A stretch of 64,000 nt of DNA from Oxytricha trifallax (GCA_000711775.1 ARYC01001407.1:17579-81578), one strand, 5' to 3'; shown: positions 1-13,006, counted from the first letter of the stretch. The notes: generated by a model from the letters alone, not told the origin. Made by a program: numbers and translations.

Positions 1-164
1 TTGGGGTTTTGAATGTCTTGGATAATTTCCAAGCTCAAAGATAGAAATATTCAAGTTAACTTAAAATGGTAAAAGTTTAATATAATTAGTAACCGACAAT
101 TTTAAGCAATTAAGATAACCTTGCTATTAGAGGTTCCTTGAATGATAGGCTATAATCAAAGCGT

Positions 165-812
165 ATGAATACCTTTGAACTCTTAGAAAATAAAACTGCT
201 GAGATCAATGTGCTTCCTTAATTCAGCCCAGCCAACGCTTATAACAATTAGAAACAAGATTAAATGAAAACTTACCTTAATAATTAACTCGCTCAACCTA
301 ATACAATAGATGCAGTTAACTAAAATATTGAAGAATCACCTATTGTGAAGAATAGATTATGGAGCAAAGCAAGAGTTGTTGGTTAAGAAATGAATGGGTA
401 GTAAAATAGAATAAACTCTTCTGGAAGTTAATCTCAAAACCTAATCGAGAGAAGCATTAACCTTAAAAGAAACTTCAACGAAAACATCTACTAAAAAGGG
501 CTTTTAATGAATAGTGGTCACAGATCTTTAGTGAGTGGAGTTTAAAGCAATTAAATGAATCCCTTGAATAATGAAGTTAATAAATCAGTAGACACAGCTG
601 TATTTAATAATAAGGTTCCAATGAGCAGAGACTAAAGATTGATGCATAAACTTTCAGCCTAAATAAATCCCATAGCTTAACGGTTTCGGGTTATGGGTCA
701 AGTTCTTATAGAGATCAATAAAATGGATAAGGAGTCGTTAAATAGAGGCTGCCTCCAACAACATCAAAAGTATATGGAAATTTCCTAGATGGGAAATAAA
801 TTGATTAGATGA
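165..812 (+). CDS. Q/N-rich hypothetical protein, possibly 3'-truncated
   Basis: A 215-codon frame opens at ATG 165 and ends at TGA 810-812 when TAA/TAG are read as Gln. About 20 Gln codons are TAA or TAG. The protein is hydrophilic, rich in Asn, Gln and Ser, with a more ordered stretch near the end (SAQINPIAQRFRVMGQVL, then a Lys/Glu/Gln helix). No signal peptide, membrane segment or known domain is visible. Just past the stop another frame continues with similar composition (MISQLKQTNESYSM) for about 15 codons before AT-rich DNA, so the true gene may be longer with an IES junction or a one-base indel near 805. Function unknown. Confidence 0.6.
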
Positions 813-1316
813 TTTCACAACTTAAACAAACAAATGAATCCTATAGTATGAGTATATTACTTAACTAGTTTTAGATTTTACTTAATAATATTAAATTAAT
901 TTATATAACTACAAGAAAATTTATAAGATAAGATTACATTATTTTTACTATACAAACTATTATTCATAAAACAATATTATTTTTGAAGAAAAAAAAGTTT
1001 GAATCTTAATACATTATGAGAATTTTACTATATCAATTAATAATAGATTTTAGTTGCTTGTAAAATCTTTTAAGGACTATAAATTATTTCTTTTACTAAG
1101 ATTTATATTAAATCCTTTACTTTTAGAAATTTTATTTTATTCTTATTCAATTAAATCTAACTTTTATGATGACTTTATTCTAACTATTAAACTAAAATGA
1201 AAGTTATTTTATATAACATGTCTATTTATGGATATTGTTCATTCTATCTATTCAATATCACTAATATAATTAATTTTTGTCAATAATTTTAAAATTACTT
1301 TTATTTTAAGAATATT
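813..1316. other. AT-rich stretch without a supported gene
   Basis: Very AT-rich DNA lying 3' of the gene at 165-812 and 3' of the minus-strand kinase gene, so it separates two converging genes. I see no repeat, RNA gene or coding frame of convincing composition. Confidence 0.5.
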
Positions 1317-4300
1317 TCAAACTTTACTTAAGTCCCTAGATATTTAATTTTAGCTTTATACAGATAGTTGAGTAGATATCTAATTGTAATTTTCTTTTGC
1401 TATCTAACCCTGCCTGCGAAAACCTAGCGTTTATTATGAATGTCTGCAATATTTTAAATTTGTTTAATATGAGACAACTTTGGGGACCCGCTCTAGCTTT
1501 CTCTCAATTACTATATATTACTTTTTGATTGAATCCTTTAAGATTATTTTACTAAAAATATCAAATTTTTCCTATTAAGCACCTAGATTATTATTTTAAT
1601 GAACTGCTTAATTATTATCTTTATCTTCAGTTTCAAGGATTTATTACGATTTAGTTATGAGAGATTAAGCACTGTTGGGTTGGTAATTTTTAATGAGATC
1701 TTTTAATTAATGATTATTAATAATTTGGGATTGATGCGAGTTTAGTGAAGTTGACTAGCCTAGTGGATTAATTTGAGAAGATACTTCAATATTAGTTACG
1801 GTCTAACGCTTCATGTTGTTTTTGAATAATCTACTGACTTAATTTTCATACTCCAACGAGCTGCAATTATTTAGAGAATTCTTATTTTGACTGCTTATCA
1901 AGGTAGATAAAGTGTTCTTATTTTTATCTGAGCTATTCATTGATTGTGGTACTATCAATTTTGATTTACCATCAAGATTTAATGAAATTTATTAGATGGA
2001 TTATTCTGTAAACTGTCATAAGATTACCTGAAATTTTAGTTTTTATTTGACAATTAAGCAGAAGATACTCTGGATTAGTTAGTAATTGCAGTAATTGGTC
2101 TCTTTTATTTGCTTTATTAGTTATTTTAGTAAGCGTTTTTAAAAATCTAGGGAGCTTAACCTGCATTCTTCCGATTAACTTGCTGATTAAACTATAGATA
2201 GTCATTGTCGTTTAAAATTATAAAGAGCATTATAATATATTTCCATCATCATCATTTATTATTTCAAGCTCGGATTACTCATCTTTCATGCCTTCTTCAA
2301 ACATAACACTTTTCTTTTTAACTTATCCAATGCTTTAGATTTGTGGTACTGCAGCAGAAAAAGGTCTCATGAATAAATTTTATTTTTACATAGAAGTGAG
2401 TATATTATCTTATGAATTTTTACTAGCTAAGCCTCGTAACAAGCTTATCCCAGGTTTTTAAGAAATACTCGCTTATTAGCTCTATTATTGAGAAGTTCGT
2501 CTATTGAAATTTTTGCTATTAGTAGCAGAAGCCCTTTGAGGCCTTCCAATGTAGGGCATTTCTCTATTAATTTACTGTAAAATTCTCTCATGTTAATTTA
2601 GATTTTATTTAAAATCTAAATCACCTTTAAAAATACCTCGATCTGCTTATTACTTATTCATATGATTTCCATTTTGCTAATCATTGATATTAATCTCGTC
2701 TTAGTCATTTAAGTAGATTTTATTTTCTTATTTTAGCTGAACACCAATTCTTGACTGAGCTTTTTATGATTCTTCATTCTTGCTGTATAGAGCAGCTTAG
2801 CTATTTAGTTAGATTTGATATTTAGTTGAGCTCACATTTTTCAAAGGCAAAGCATGATCTTTAATATCACTTTCTATTTTATGATTCTATTTCGACAACC
2901 AATCTTAGTTGTAGAAATTTATCTGAGATTGCCTGTTTTGCATGTGATAATCAGTTTATAATTTTTGAGTTTGAATTTTGTCTTGACTTTGGGATTTTAT
3001 CATGTTTGCAGCTAAAACTTGATTTTATTGATATTTATTTGAATCTTTTATTTCAATCTTGACTAAACTTAAATCTTGCTTTTTATTTTCTGTTTTTATA
3101 GCCTTAGTTAACCCTTAAGATTGCTTTTTCACTGTAGCATTCTATCCAATTCATTAAATATTTCTTTATTGAATTTATTTTACTCGTCTCTATTTTATTG
3201 TTCAAACTAGTGCTACTTTTTTCTAATTGCAACAATGGTATATTATTCTCAATTTTAATATTGTGAGTCTCAATTGTGTTTTATTTTACAGGTGCACTTT
3301 ATTCATCGATATATTTGCGAATTGGTAACTTGAAATCTTTAGTTGGAGATACTGACTTAAGCTTATTTTGCTTATTACTTTTAACAGAGTCAGATTATTG
3401 AATTCCTTGCTGTGAGAAATTTTGAAAGCCGATTTTTCTTTGCTAATTTTCAGTATATGAATTTTTAACGAAAGTGGGTATTAATAAAACAGCATCTCTA
3501 GCTGAGCTGAGGGTCTTTCTGAAGCTTTTTTGCAAGAAATTTATCAATAAAATTAGAAAGCTTATTTGAGTATATTTGAGGCAGAGCTTTGTGCTTTTTA
3601 TTCACAATATTGTTTCCCAGAGTAATTAAATTGTCTCCTTAAAAGGGAGGTTCCAGACAAGCTAAGTGATAAATAGCACAACCAACAGCCCATACATCTA
3701 CTTTAAAATCATAGGGTTACTACTTCACTAATTCAGGTGAGAGGTAAAGTGGTGTTCCAACTCTAGTATCCGAAAGAACAGCGGCACTTGAGGCTATTTT
3801 TGAAACTCCTAAATCTCCAGTTTTAATTCGCTTGTCTTCTGTCAATAAAATATTTAAACACTTCATATCTCTGTTAATAATATTCTTAGAATGGAGATAT
3901 TCAACTGCCATCCGCAAATTAAATATGAAAAATCCCAGATATCCTTTTCTGAAAAATATTTTCGTCTTGCTCTTTGCTCTTTAAGTAGCTATAAATGGAA
4001 GATTAAAAATGCCATGATAAAATCAAAACATATTGAAGGAACAAGTTTTTTTGTGAAACTTACTTTGTATAAATCTCCCTTTTCTGCATACTTTATTACA
4101 ATATGAATGCTTTCGTCCTCCATAAATGATGTAAAATATCTAAAAATCCATCATTAAATAAGGTTCTTACTTGATAATGTGTGAATGATCCATAAATTTC
4201 AAAATTTGTACTTCTTTAAGTGCATCTTGCTGTTATTTGGGTTTCATATGTTTTAGCGATATCTTCTTAAGCACTACCATTTGATTATTTTTATTGGATT

Positions 4301-4364
4301 ACACTTTGTATACAGTACCATAAGATCCCCTCCATAGCTCGCCAATTATCTTAAACTCTGTCAT
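1317..4364 (-). CDS. NEK-like serine/threonine protein kinase with long Q/N-rich tail
   Basis: An N-terminal kinase domain (about 280 residues) is followed by a tail of some 600 residues rich in Gln, Asn, Ser and Lys. Visible motifs: glycine loop GELWRGSYGTVYKV, beta-3 Lys in VVLKKISL, alpha-C Glu in LKEVQILKFMDH, catalytic loop IINRDMKCLNILL, GDLGVSK in place of DFG, activation segment TRVGTPLYLSPE, and DVWAVGCAIYHLA. DLG and GTPxYLSPE are typical of NIMA-related kinases, which act in ciliary and cell-cycle control; that role is inferred. Two GT..AG introns fit the reading: 4140-4170 (31 nt) and 3989-4063 (75 nt). The start is fixed by an in-frame TGA 9 nt upstream. Odd points: His of HRD is Asn, and the frame breaks by one base at a T run near 3942 and again several times in the tail (about 3508, 3070, 2250, 1960). 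Confidence 0.85.
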
Positions 4365-4829
4365 TTAGTTTCATATCTCTGAGGTTTTATTATCTATCTC
4401 TTGGAAAGCTTTGCTCATTTGAAAAGCTTAGAGAGCTGCAGATGATTATTCTACATGCATTTTACTTAATTATAATTCTTGCTTTTATTGATATTATAAT
4501 TTAGAATTATTATTAATTCTTTCTAATTTGTGTGCAGTTTATTCGTATTTAAAATTAATTATAATTAATCTGAAATCAATTAACTTAAAATATAATTATT
4601 ACAATAAACTTGTAAACTAACCAAAGAAATCCTTTTTTGGGTCAAAACCCTTAGTAATCTTTCTAAAATAGTTTTGCAAGCTCTTAATAAGTAATTCTGC
4701 CGCCAGGATTGGCATAATAAAATTAAAGAAATAATCAAAATTAATATGGGGGATAAGGCATGCAGCAGATACCATAAAACGTACTTTAATATTTAGAAAA
4801 CTAAAAATAATTGGAGTTACTCAACCCTC
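4365..4829. promoter_or_regulatory. Divergent intergenic region between kinase and next gene
   Basis: The minus-strand kinase gene begins at 4364 and the plus-strand gene begins near 4830, so this AT-rich stretch should hold both promoters. A short minus-strand reading frame (MSKAFQEIDNK..., about 4420 to 4373) sits just upstream of the kinase start and could be an upstream ORF. No recognised promoter motif can be assigned. Confidence 0.35.
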
Positions 4830-7800
4830 ATGCAAATAAAAATAATTTTGTTAATCAGAACGGCTAATGAAATAACTTATCAACACAAGAAATTTGACAC
4901 CAGGATGAGCTTTATTTATTAATTCTATAAATTCTAAGCCTATATTGATATGTTAATTAGATGAGTTAAGAAAGCTAGAGTTAGTAGAGAAAGAACTATC
5001 GAACATACTAGATTATGCGGAACAATCAAATTATGAGACCATTTATAGAATATACTCAAATATCATTAACAATGCAGAACTAGCCAGCTAGTACATTGAC
5101 AATAATGACCCAATTAAAAAGCATTGGTATAAGCAGGTCTTGTAATATCAAATAAAGGAGAAGAAATAGAGAGACAAGCTTTAACAATTGTATTTTAAAT
5201 ACAACGATGATGACCCTAGATAGTCTTTAGAAATTTAAGATCAAATAAAAAATTAAGCATTGAAACATATACTGTAAGAATCTTCAAATTTCTCTCCTCA
5301 GAAAAATAACTAATAGCAGTGGCTAGATGGAAAGCCTCAAATTATTTGAAACAACTGAAGTAATCATGAGATATTGAGGCAAATGAATGAAACATTTCAG
5401 CAGTAAAATTATGGGTATCCTAATAGAAGTATGCAATCATCTTTATTAAGGAATTAACCCATTAATCAAGCAGCAAATCCATTTTAAACTTTGGTAAGAT
5501 TAATAATTTTATATTAACATACTTTTAGGCCCAATCTGATCTGTAAAAAAGCATCTAAGGTTACACAAATATGTCTTAGGTGCAATAGTCTTAATAAATT
5601 CCAATCTAAAGCAAGAATTAAAATATGCCACCATAGATCCAATTCAATGCTTATGAAACATTGAAAGCACCAAATAAAAGGATAGTATATCTTTTTTTAT
5701 GCAATTAGAATGTATATATATATTATTTAAATATATTTAACTTTTAATACCACAAAATACTTAAGTGGCCTTATAAAATAACGATAGTCTAATGAGAAAT
5801 TCTTTAGAGGTGACATTTAGATCAATGAATTAAATTCAAAGCCCTTAAATAACATTAACTTCACCTGATAAAACATAGACTATGATTTCTTAGTAGTATT
5901 AGAATTTAAATTACCTTCAACCATTTTTAATATATTTTAAATCATTTTTATAAAATAGACATATTAAAGAGAAAATATTTAAATCAAGTAGTCAAGTTCT
6001 TTTATTATTTCAGCCCATTTAATTTAAGAAATTATAAGATAAATTGAACTAACCTAAAAAATACATTTGATTCACTAAAGAAAAAAATAAATTACCAATT
6101 AATTTATTTTTTAAAACAGTATTACACTTCAACCATTCGGAAATAATTAAAATTAAGTTTATCAAAGTAATTAGAACTCACCTTAACTATAAGATAAATA
6201 GTCAACTTTCTTACCACATCCCTAATAAACTCAAAATATCTCAAGATTTTAAGATTAAGACTCTATCAACAGTCTGCAACCTGCCACACAAATATAGCCA
6301 ATGCTTTTCTAATTAAAATATCCCATTTAACTAGTAAAATTAAGCGAACAATATGACTTCTCAAATATAATAATAATAGCCTCCTAAAATCGAGTTTCAT
6401 GATTTAGACAGCGATTTATAGAAACAAATTGACAAAATGAAAGATGAACATTAGAAGATCATATCAAATTATCACGAGGAAATATAGAAACTAAGTGAAC
6501 ATAAGCTTAACTTGGAGAAGAAAATTGAAGAAAAAAGTAGAGCAAATTAAGCAGGAAATTCAAAAGAAGCAGGATGAATTAGAGGGTTCAAATCACCCTA
6601 GTCCATCTTAGCCACCTAATAAATCAGCTCATTAACGTAACTTAGAATTGAATAAAAATATAAGCGAGAATTAAAACATTAAAAGATTAAGTCCTGATGG
6701 AAAATTCCTCCTTAAAAAATAAACTACTTCATTAGGTAAGCTTCTTTAAATGTTCAACTTATTTTTTAGATAATTAATATGTAAAAATGATAAGTGCATT
6801 GACTGATCCCAAAATAACTGGAAGGCTAGATTTTTTAAGCTAGATAAATAGTGGGAAGAAAGGTCAATAGTAGAGCCATGTTAAAAATAGACCCTGGGCT
6901 CTCAAATAATAAACAAAAGAAAAATTATCAACATTTAATGATAGTGTGACAAACACATTCATTTTTAATTTTACTACTATTTAGAAATTTTTTATATAAC
7001 ACCCCAAAAACTTCGACGATAGGGAAGCCGCCTCACCCCTAAAGATCCTCCTAAAGCATGAATGCTAATCCAAATTAACCGACTACCTTAGGCATGAAAC
7101 ACATCCCATTAAGGTTTGGCAATTACGATATAAACAATTAATTAAGAAAGAAATTGTAGTTTCAATCTGATTTTTAAAAGCCTAGAAATGGCGGAAGTAA
7201 AGATTATAAAAACTTAATGCTTAGATCTTCCTCATAAAAAATAAATAAGACGAAGAATTCCGTTAATAGTACACAGCTATTTATTGTTAAAGTATTAAAA
7301 TTTATCATCTATTTCCTATTTTAAGTCTTTAAACTAAATTTTTGAGAAAGCACCAGCATTACTAAGACCTTATGTAGATCCACTAACTAAGGCACTAGCA
7401 GATTAAAATGAGATCAGTATTGACAGATTCGATGAAGTTATGATGAATAATTGCGACTATGAACGAATAGTCAACAAAGAAATTATTCAAAGAATTTTCG
7501 ATGTAGACAATGAACTAATTAACTAGCAAAACATTTCGGTTTGGTTGAAGACTATTACAAAGCTCTACAGCCAAATAATCACACAGATTTGCAGTTGTCT
7601 ATATATGGTTAAATGGAGGTTACTAAAAAGCTAAAATAAATATCCAATATGTTACTTCAATCTAATGCTTATAGAAGTATACTCAATGGGAATTCATCAG
7701 CATCGTTATATGCTGGATTAGATGAGGCCTTATAGTCAATGGGTTTACCAAACATGAAGGAATTCATTCGATAGTAACAATAGTTGCTTTAATAATAAGT

Positions 7801-7891
7801 CAATCTAGCAACATAAAGAAAAAATGTGTGCATAAAATTTTTTAATTATGCCGCATATCAAAGATAGTAAAATATTTATAATCCATATTGA
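4830..7891 (+). CDS. Long Q/N-rich, partly coiled-coil hypothetical protein, multi-exon
   Basis: A chain of frames with consistent Gln/Asn-rich composition runs from ATG 4830 (alternative ATG 4904) to TGA 7889-7891. Parts in order: a charged helical region (about 4960-5280, LDELRKLELVEKELSNI), a disordered QN-rich stretch to 5690, an AT-rich gap, a coiled coil starting MTSQIQQQQPPKIEFHDLD at about 6356, a proline/serine linker, and a more globular C-terminal part (7350-7800, RPYVDPLTKALADQNEI; FGLVEDYYKALQPNN). Introns that fit: 5494-5528 (GTAAG..TTTTAG) and one starting GTAAGC near 6737. The frame breaks by one base at 4960, at an A run near 6540, and near 7545. Two in-frame TGA codons occur at 5347 and 5356. 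No known domain recognised; function unknown. Confidence 0.55.
5494..5528 (+). other. 35-nt spliceosomal intron
   Basis: GTAAGATT at the 5' end and ACTTTTAG at the 3' end, flanked by Gln/Asn-rich coding sequence that stays in frame when the 35 nt are removed (..NPFQTL / AQSDLQKS..). Such very short AT-rich introns are usual in spirotrich ciliates. Confidence 0.75.
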
Positions 7892-9119
7892 AATTATCTG
7901 CAAAGTATGAGGTGTTGTATTTTGAGACAAGAATTTGTTATTTCTCTTTCTAATTATAGATTCAGTCGTCATCATTAAGCTACTGCTGACCCCACCACTA
8001 CCGCTCATCACATTGGCTCCAAGTGCCAATCCTTTTGCAGCATTAAGTGTTGTATTCATTGATTGAGACTGTATTGATAATATGTTTTCATCTCTAGAGT
8101 TTCGACTTTTAGTAAATAATTATTATTAATTCTATTCATTTATGTGAAATTTTTGGCAGAATAATTGGGGTGTCTGTATTATATGATGATAATTTTTTAT
8201 AAGTTAAACTTTAATAGAACAACTAAGACTTATCAGGAACCATAGACTACTTGTAAATATTCAGCATAGTATTAGTGCCACTAAATTACTATTAATGCTG
8301 TTTATTTGGAGACACTTCCAATAAGTTGCTACTATTATTCATTAAATTCATGTTTTTATTACCTAGCCCAGATTGCAAATTATTCATTGATTTAGTCCTT
8401 TATTTATTTAGTTTAGATTGTAATACATGCTATTGAATTTTATTTATAGTCTGCTTTGTCTATTCTGGTTAATTTAAAGATGGTTTTGATATTTCTTGTA
8501 TTCCAATTTTTGTGTTTTCTTACTATTTTTATATAAGTTGACTAGCCTAAGAATCAATAAATGTATTTGTTTGATTTAGTGCTCTCTCATTTTAATCTAT
8601 ATTTTTCGATTTCGCATGAAAAACCACTTGATTACTAAACCCCCTAACTTTATTTAAAGATTAATAGAATTTTAATATGATATAATGATAAGAAGAGCAT
8701 TAAATAACAATTAAAGTTTATGAAGTTTTTAATTTATATCACCGGTTGTACTAGCAGAATCCTACTAAGCTTTTTAATTCAATAATTGTTAACTCTTCAA
8801 CCAGGCATGGTGCAGTAAATCGCTTAATGATTAATTTCTCCTATGTTTTTAAGACAATAGATTTTTATTCTCGCTTATGAAGTTATTCCTCGTGCTGGTA
8901 GTTACCCAATTTGAGTTCATAATTAAAGGGGTTTGATTTTAATAATCCAGAGTTTGAGTTTTTTTGGGGGCGGAGAATTTTTAATTCACTTGGGTGCATT
9001 TATTTCCATTATTTATGAGATTAAAATGTAATATTGGCCCTTGGATGCCCAAAAAATTAAAGCTTGAAACTATCTTGTCTATCTATTTGGCTGGCTTAAG
9101 CCCCAGTATTAATTTCCAT
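7736..9119 (-). CDS. Hypothetical Q/S/N-rich protein
   Basis: The gene starts at ATG 9119 (MEINTGAQASQIDRQDS) and reads leftwards. The first about 130 codons run to a TGA near 8745, then an AT-rich gap of about 100 nt (intron or IES), then Q/S/N-rich sequence from about 8640 (NIDQNERALNQTNTFIDSQ) to the C-terminal part ending in a Gly/Ser stretch (GANVMSGSGGVSSSLMM). Formally the frame stays open to TGA at 7736, but the composition changes near 7905 and the plus-strand gene reaches 7891, so the real 3' end is probably close to 7900. A one-base break is needed near 8180. No conserved domain, signal peptide or membrane segment seen; the whole protein looks disordered. Function unknown. Confidence 0.55.
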
Positions 9120-9368
9120 ACAGCATTAAATAATAATAATAAAATGTAACTAAAAATTTAATAAAAAGTTATAAAAATTAGTATTTCTTAACTCAAAACA
9201 TTAAAATAATTTAAGTTTTAGTAATAATAGTCTTTGTTAGATGATTTATTTAAAACACTATTGCTATTATTGAACTAATAATTTTATACTATAGAGTCAT
9301 CTCTCATATGTGATTTATTTTATTTTTAAGCAAAATTCTTAAAATGCTGCAGTCTTTTAATATTTAGA

Positions 9369-12300
9369 TCAGTATTTTGAGAGATTTAGGAATTTATATT
9401 TGAGTTTTAATGAAGTTGAAATTTTTGTTGTGCTTCTCTAAATTTTGGATGCTAAATTTTAAGCACTATAAACTCTACTATCTTTAGTTTTAAATTATAT
9501 AAATAAATGGTATTTGATGATTTAGTTTTAAAATAAAACATCGTAAAGCATAATAATATCACCATATTTTACTTTAACTATTTTATTTAATAAGAAGTTT
9601 TTCTTCTTAATTGTCAAGGAGCTTTTAATTTACATTTGCAATGCCTAAATTATTACTAAGTTTTTTAACGATATTTAATTCAGATTGCTTGCTTGATAAA
9701 TTTTTAATCTGAGTTTGAATTTACTAGTGTGAACCTATTATTTTTTATTTTGCATGTATTCATCTAAGATGATTTGCTTGTCTTTTCTTGCAGATAAAAC
9801 ACTCGTCCTGTTTAAAATTATTCACTTAAATTTTAGTAAAAATGTTATCTAAATTTATAATAAGATCGAATCTCTTAGTTGAGGGGACCTAACATTATTC
9901 TGATTGCTTAATGTAGGAGGTTTATTTACAGAGGCTGAATTAATTATACTATTATTACTAGATGCATTTTGATTTTATGTGATAATTAGTTATTCTACTT
10001 AAGGAGGCTTCTCTTAATTCAAAAACTTACTATGTAAGTTCAACTAAGCATATTAAGATTTCATAGATTATTAATCTGACATATTTTTGTTTGTGTAATC
10101 AGCTGATATATTAAACTATCTTTTCAACAACTATGGCTTATTTTGATTTTAAGAGATAATGCTACTATATTTGTGGTTACTAAAACTTACCTCTACTAAA
10201 CTTATGGAGACTATTATAAGTATTTTTTATCGTAAAAGGGTTGGGAGAGGAGGGTTTTCTCTTGGAGTTAAATCGTTGCTTTCATAATGACCTCTATCTT
10301 TTGAAGTTGATGTATTTCTTTGTAAAGGGTTAAAAATTTAAGGCTTTTGTTATAGATTTTATTGATCTTTTTGTTTTTTAAACTGAAGATAAGATTGATG
10401 ATTTTATTATTAAACAGGGTTTTAGGATTTAGTTGATGAAATGCTTAATCTATCCTGCTTCATATTATTTGATTTTATTTCTTTAATTTATGTTGGACTT
10501 TTCTATCTTATTACTTAGTCAAGTTTCTTGTTGCTTGTTTGAATTATTTCATTTTATTCAGTAGCTTTGTCAGTTTATGGATTTTAAATATCTCTCGTTT
10601 TTTAAGGAGATTTATGAGTCATCAGCTTCTTTAAGTTTTGTAATTAGGCATTCGATTGTCTAAGTTTATTTTCTCCTTCATCATTCAAGACAGCTGGAGG
10701 ACTCTAAACCTTGTAACCTATTTATTATTAAATTGGGTATTTCTCTAGGTTTTTAATTTTAAGTACCAATCTTCTCAATTTACTAGCAAGGAGTCTCCCA
10801 CTATATAACTGGCTTTGACGTTGAAGTTCAAATCTTAGTGGAAGCTCATATCTGGACCCATTGATTAATGAAAGTCAAATTGCTTGAATACATCTGATGT
10901 GCTAACTTGTGCCACGATATCTGGGGATTGAAAACTTACTGAAGAATCTCTCTAGATGTTATAAATTAAAAAATGTTATTAAATTTTATAATATTATAAG
11001 TTTATAACAGAAGCTCTATGAGAGCCAGCACTGACACTTCGACTTTTGGACATATACTCATGCTCTCTATTATAATTTTCAAAAACTTGCTCTTCTTTTG
11101 TGAGCTACTCTTTTATATTTTGAGTAGTGACTAATTTATAGTAAGACTTTTCTTCAAACGATTGCAATAGTTTAAACTTTTCTCTATCCCCATATTTACT
11201 TTGAGACCTTTTATTGCATAAAACTAATTGATAATATAGGTGAAGGAAAAGAAATTGTTTAAGAATCTATTTCGATAATATGAGGAGTAGTTTAAGGAAA
11301 TGCCTTTTCTAATTTTTTCATCCGTTTCTCTTCTAATACTTTCCTCATTGCCTCAGACGTAGAATCCCTTCCACTGTCGCTAATTTCATCTAAATAAACT
11401 TCTCCATGCTCTTTCTAGTTACTCGTATTATGCCCTTACAATATGCTTGACTATTTCCTACCACTTGTTTAGTTTTAATCATTTAGAGACTTAGAGTTCA
11501 GTGACTTTTTCCTAGCACTATTAGATGAATTTCTCAAATCTTAAGATTTACTTGAATTTCGCTAACCTTCTGTCTACTATTTCACTTTTGACATTAATTC
11601 ATCTCTTCTTTTTTCATCCATAGTAAATGAACTATCATTCATGATTTTTATTGGCTACTTTTTGCTTTAACTAAATTGGGCAAATTACTTTTGTGTTAAT
11701 TTTTAAAGAACCAATGCTAAATTTTAAGCGCTGACTTTTTAAGAAGTATATGTTATACCTATATTTGTTAAAGTGAATATGTTTAACAGCAAGGTATGTC
11801 AAGCCTCCACCCTAGCTTCCAATACTAGTCCATCTCTGATTTTAAAACCTCAGAAGTACTTAATAAGCATCAATTGATTTTGGAAGAGACTTTCTTTCAG
11901 CATTTAAATTTTAGTCACTTATGTGGCTGTGTTTAGGGTTAGCACTTTTAGATCTTTGTTTAGAGCGAATAGATTAATTTTAAATCTGATCATGCTTTTT
12001 TTATTACAAGATTTCAGGCTCTTCTAAGATTTATTGTATTTTCTTAGACTAATCTACATCAAAATCTTGCTATAGGTATCTTGACATATTTTTCTATTAT
12101 TGAAGTCTATTGATTTATCTATCTTAAGACTTAATTCTTGTGTCTTTAATTGGAGTAGTCTCTGGATAAAAGACTTGATATGTTAAACTTATATTTTACT
12201 TTGATTTGATCGTGGCTTGTGTGTAATTTTATTCATTAGTAATTTACTTTTCCTATGTCATTACTTAGGCAATTCTATCGTCTTTAGGAATATTTTAGGG

Positions 12301-12653
12301 TCCTCTCAAACTATCTTGTAAATCAATGTGAACTGCTTGCTGCTCTTGCAATAACTAACTTATTTGCTTGTTTTAAGCGTTTTATCGTTTTATCGCCCTC
12401 CTTAGCTTTTGCTGATTTATTACTTTCCATTATAAATTCGTTGTTGAGAATCTTTAGCATTTCCTTGATAAACAAATTTTGTATTATCTTAAACTAGTTG
12501 ATTTCAATCTAATTCATTTTCACTGATATTTTGAACTTACTCACTCTATTTTCTAATTTTAGAACTTTTGATTTCCTAAGTATCGATTTATTTTTATGTC
12601 ATTTGTAGATTAGAGGTTGAATCTGCCCTCTTTTATAATCTTGAAGATTTCAT
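9369..12653 (-). CDS. Large disordered Q/S/K/N-rich protein, multi-exon
   Basis: Reading starts at ATG 12653 (MKSSRLQKRADSTSNLQMTQ) and coding-like frames continue to TGA 9369-9371, roughly 1,000 codons. Composition is even throughout: Gln (mostly TAA/TAG), Ser, Lys and Asn, with short charged helices such as SEAMRKVLEEKRMKKLEKAF near 11330 and ENYNREHEYMSKSRSVSAGS near 11060. Several AT-rich gaps look like introns; one begins GTAAGTTTTAG at about 10190, another ends in AAACAG near 9808. The upstream part (12653-11800) may be a separate gene, because a new ATG with good coding downstream lies at 11642 (MNDSSFTMDEKRRDELM). An in-frame TGA interrupts the N-terminal part at 12504-12506. No domain recognised; function unknown. 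Confidence 0.5.
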
Positions 12654-13006
12654 TTTTAGTGGGTTTTCTTCACTTTTTGATTAAAATTTATATTTTATTT
12701 ATTAACAACAATCTAATCAATCTGCCCTCACAGAATATGAATATTTTATAAAATTTTTATAAGTAAATTATTTATTAAAAATTATTTTATTCAGAATAAT
12801 ACAATAGAACAAGATTGAGTGAAAATTAAAATAAATTTAAATAAATAGCCTATTAAATTGATTAAATATTGATTAAGAGATATTTATTTTGCAAATAATG
12901 AAGTACATTTAGAGATTATCCAATCCATTCTGATAATAAATATAAAATTCATCCTCTATAGTGTTTTGTAAAATTTTATTAAACAGTGGACATATTATTA
13001 TTTTTA
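12654..13006. promoter_or_regulatory. AT-rich divergent intergenic region
   Basis: It lies between the start of the minus-strand gene at 12653 and the plus-strand coiled-coil gene, whose open frame begins about 13007. It should hold the promoter of the former. For the coiled-coil gene this may instead be an IES, since coding sequence already seems to be under way at 13007 with no clear start codon. Confidence 0.3.

Noticed and set aside
1-10. TTGGGGTTTT at the window start as a telomere or TBE end
   Set aside because: Only one unit is visible and the following sequence has no similarity to the TBE terminal repeat at 28862.
3720-3917. Kinase fragment as a 65-residue gene of its own
   Set aside because: With TAA/TAG as Gln and two introns it is the middle of a full kinase domain.
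5341-5361. Genome-wide reassignment of TGA to Trp (as in some heterotrich ciliates)
   Set aside because: TGG is used for Trp throughout, TGA ends several frames cleanly, and most in-frame TGAs fit Gln better than Trp; introns are also too long for heterotrichs.
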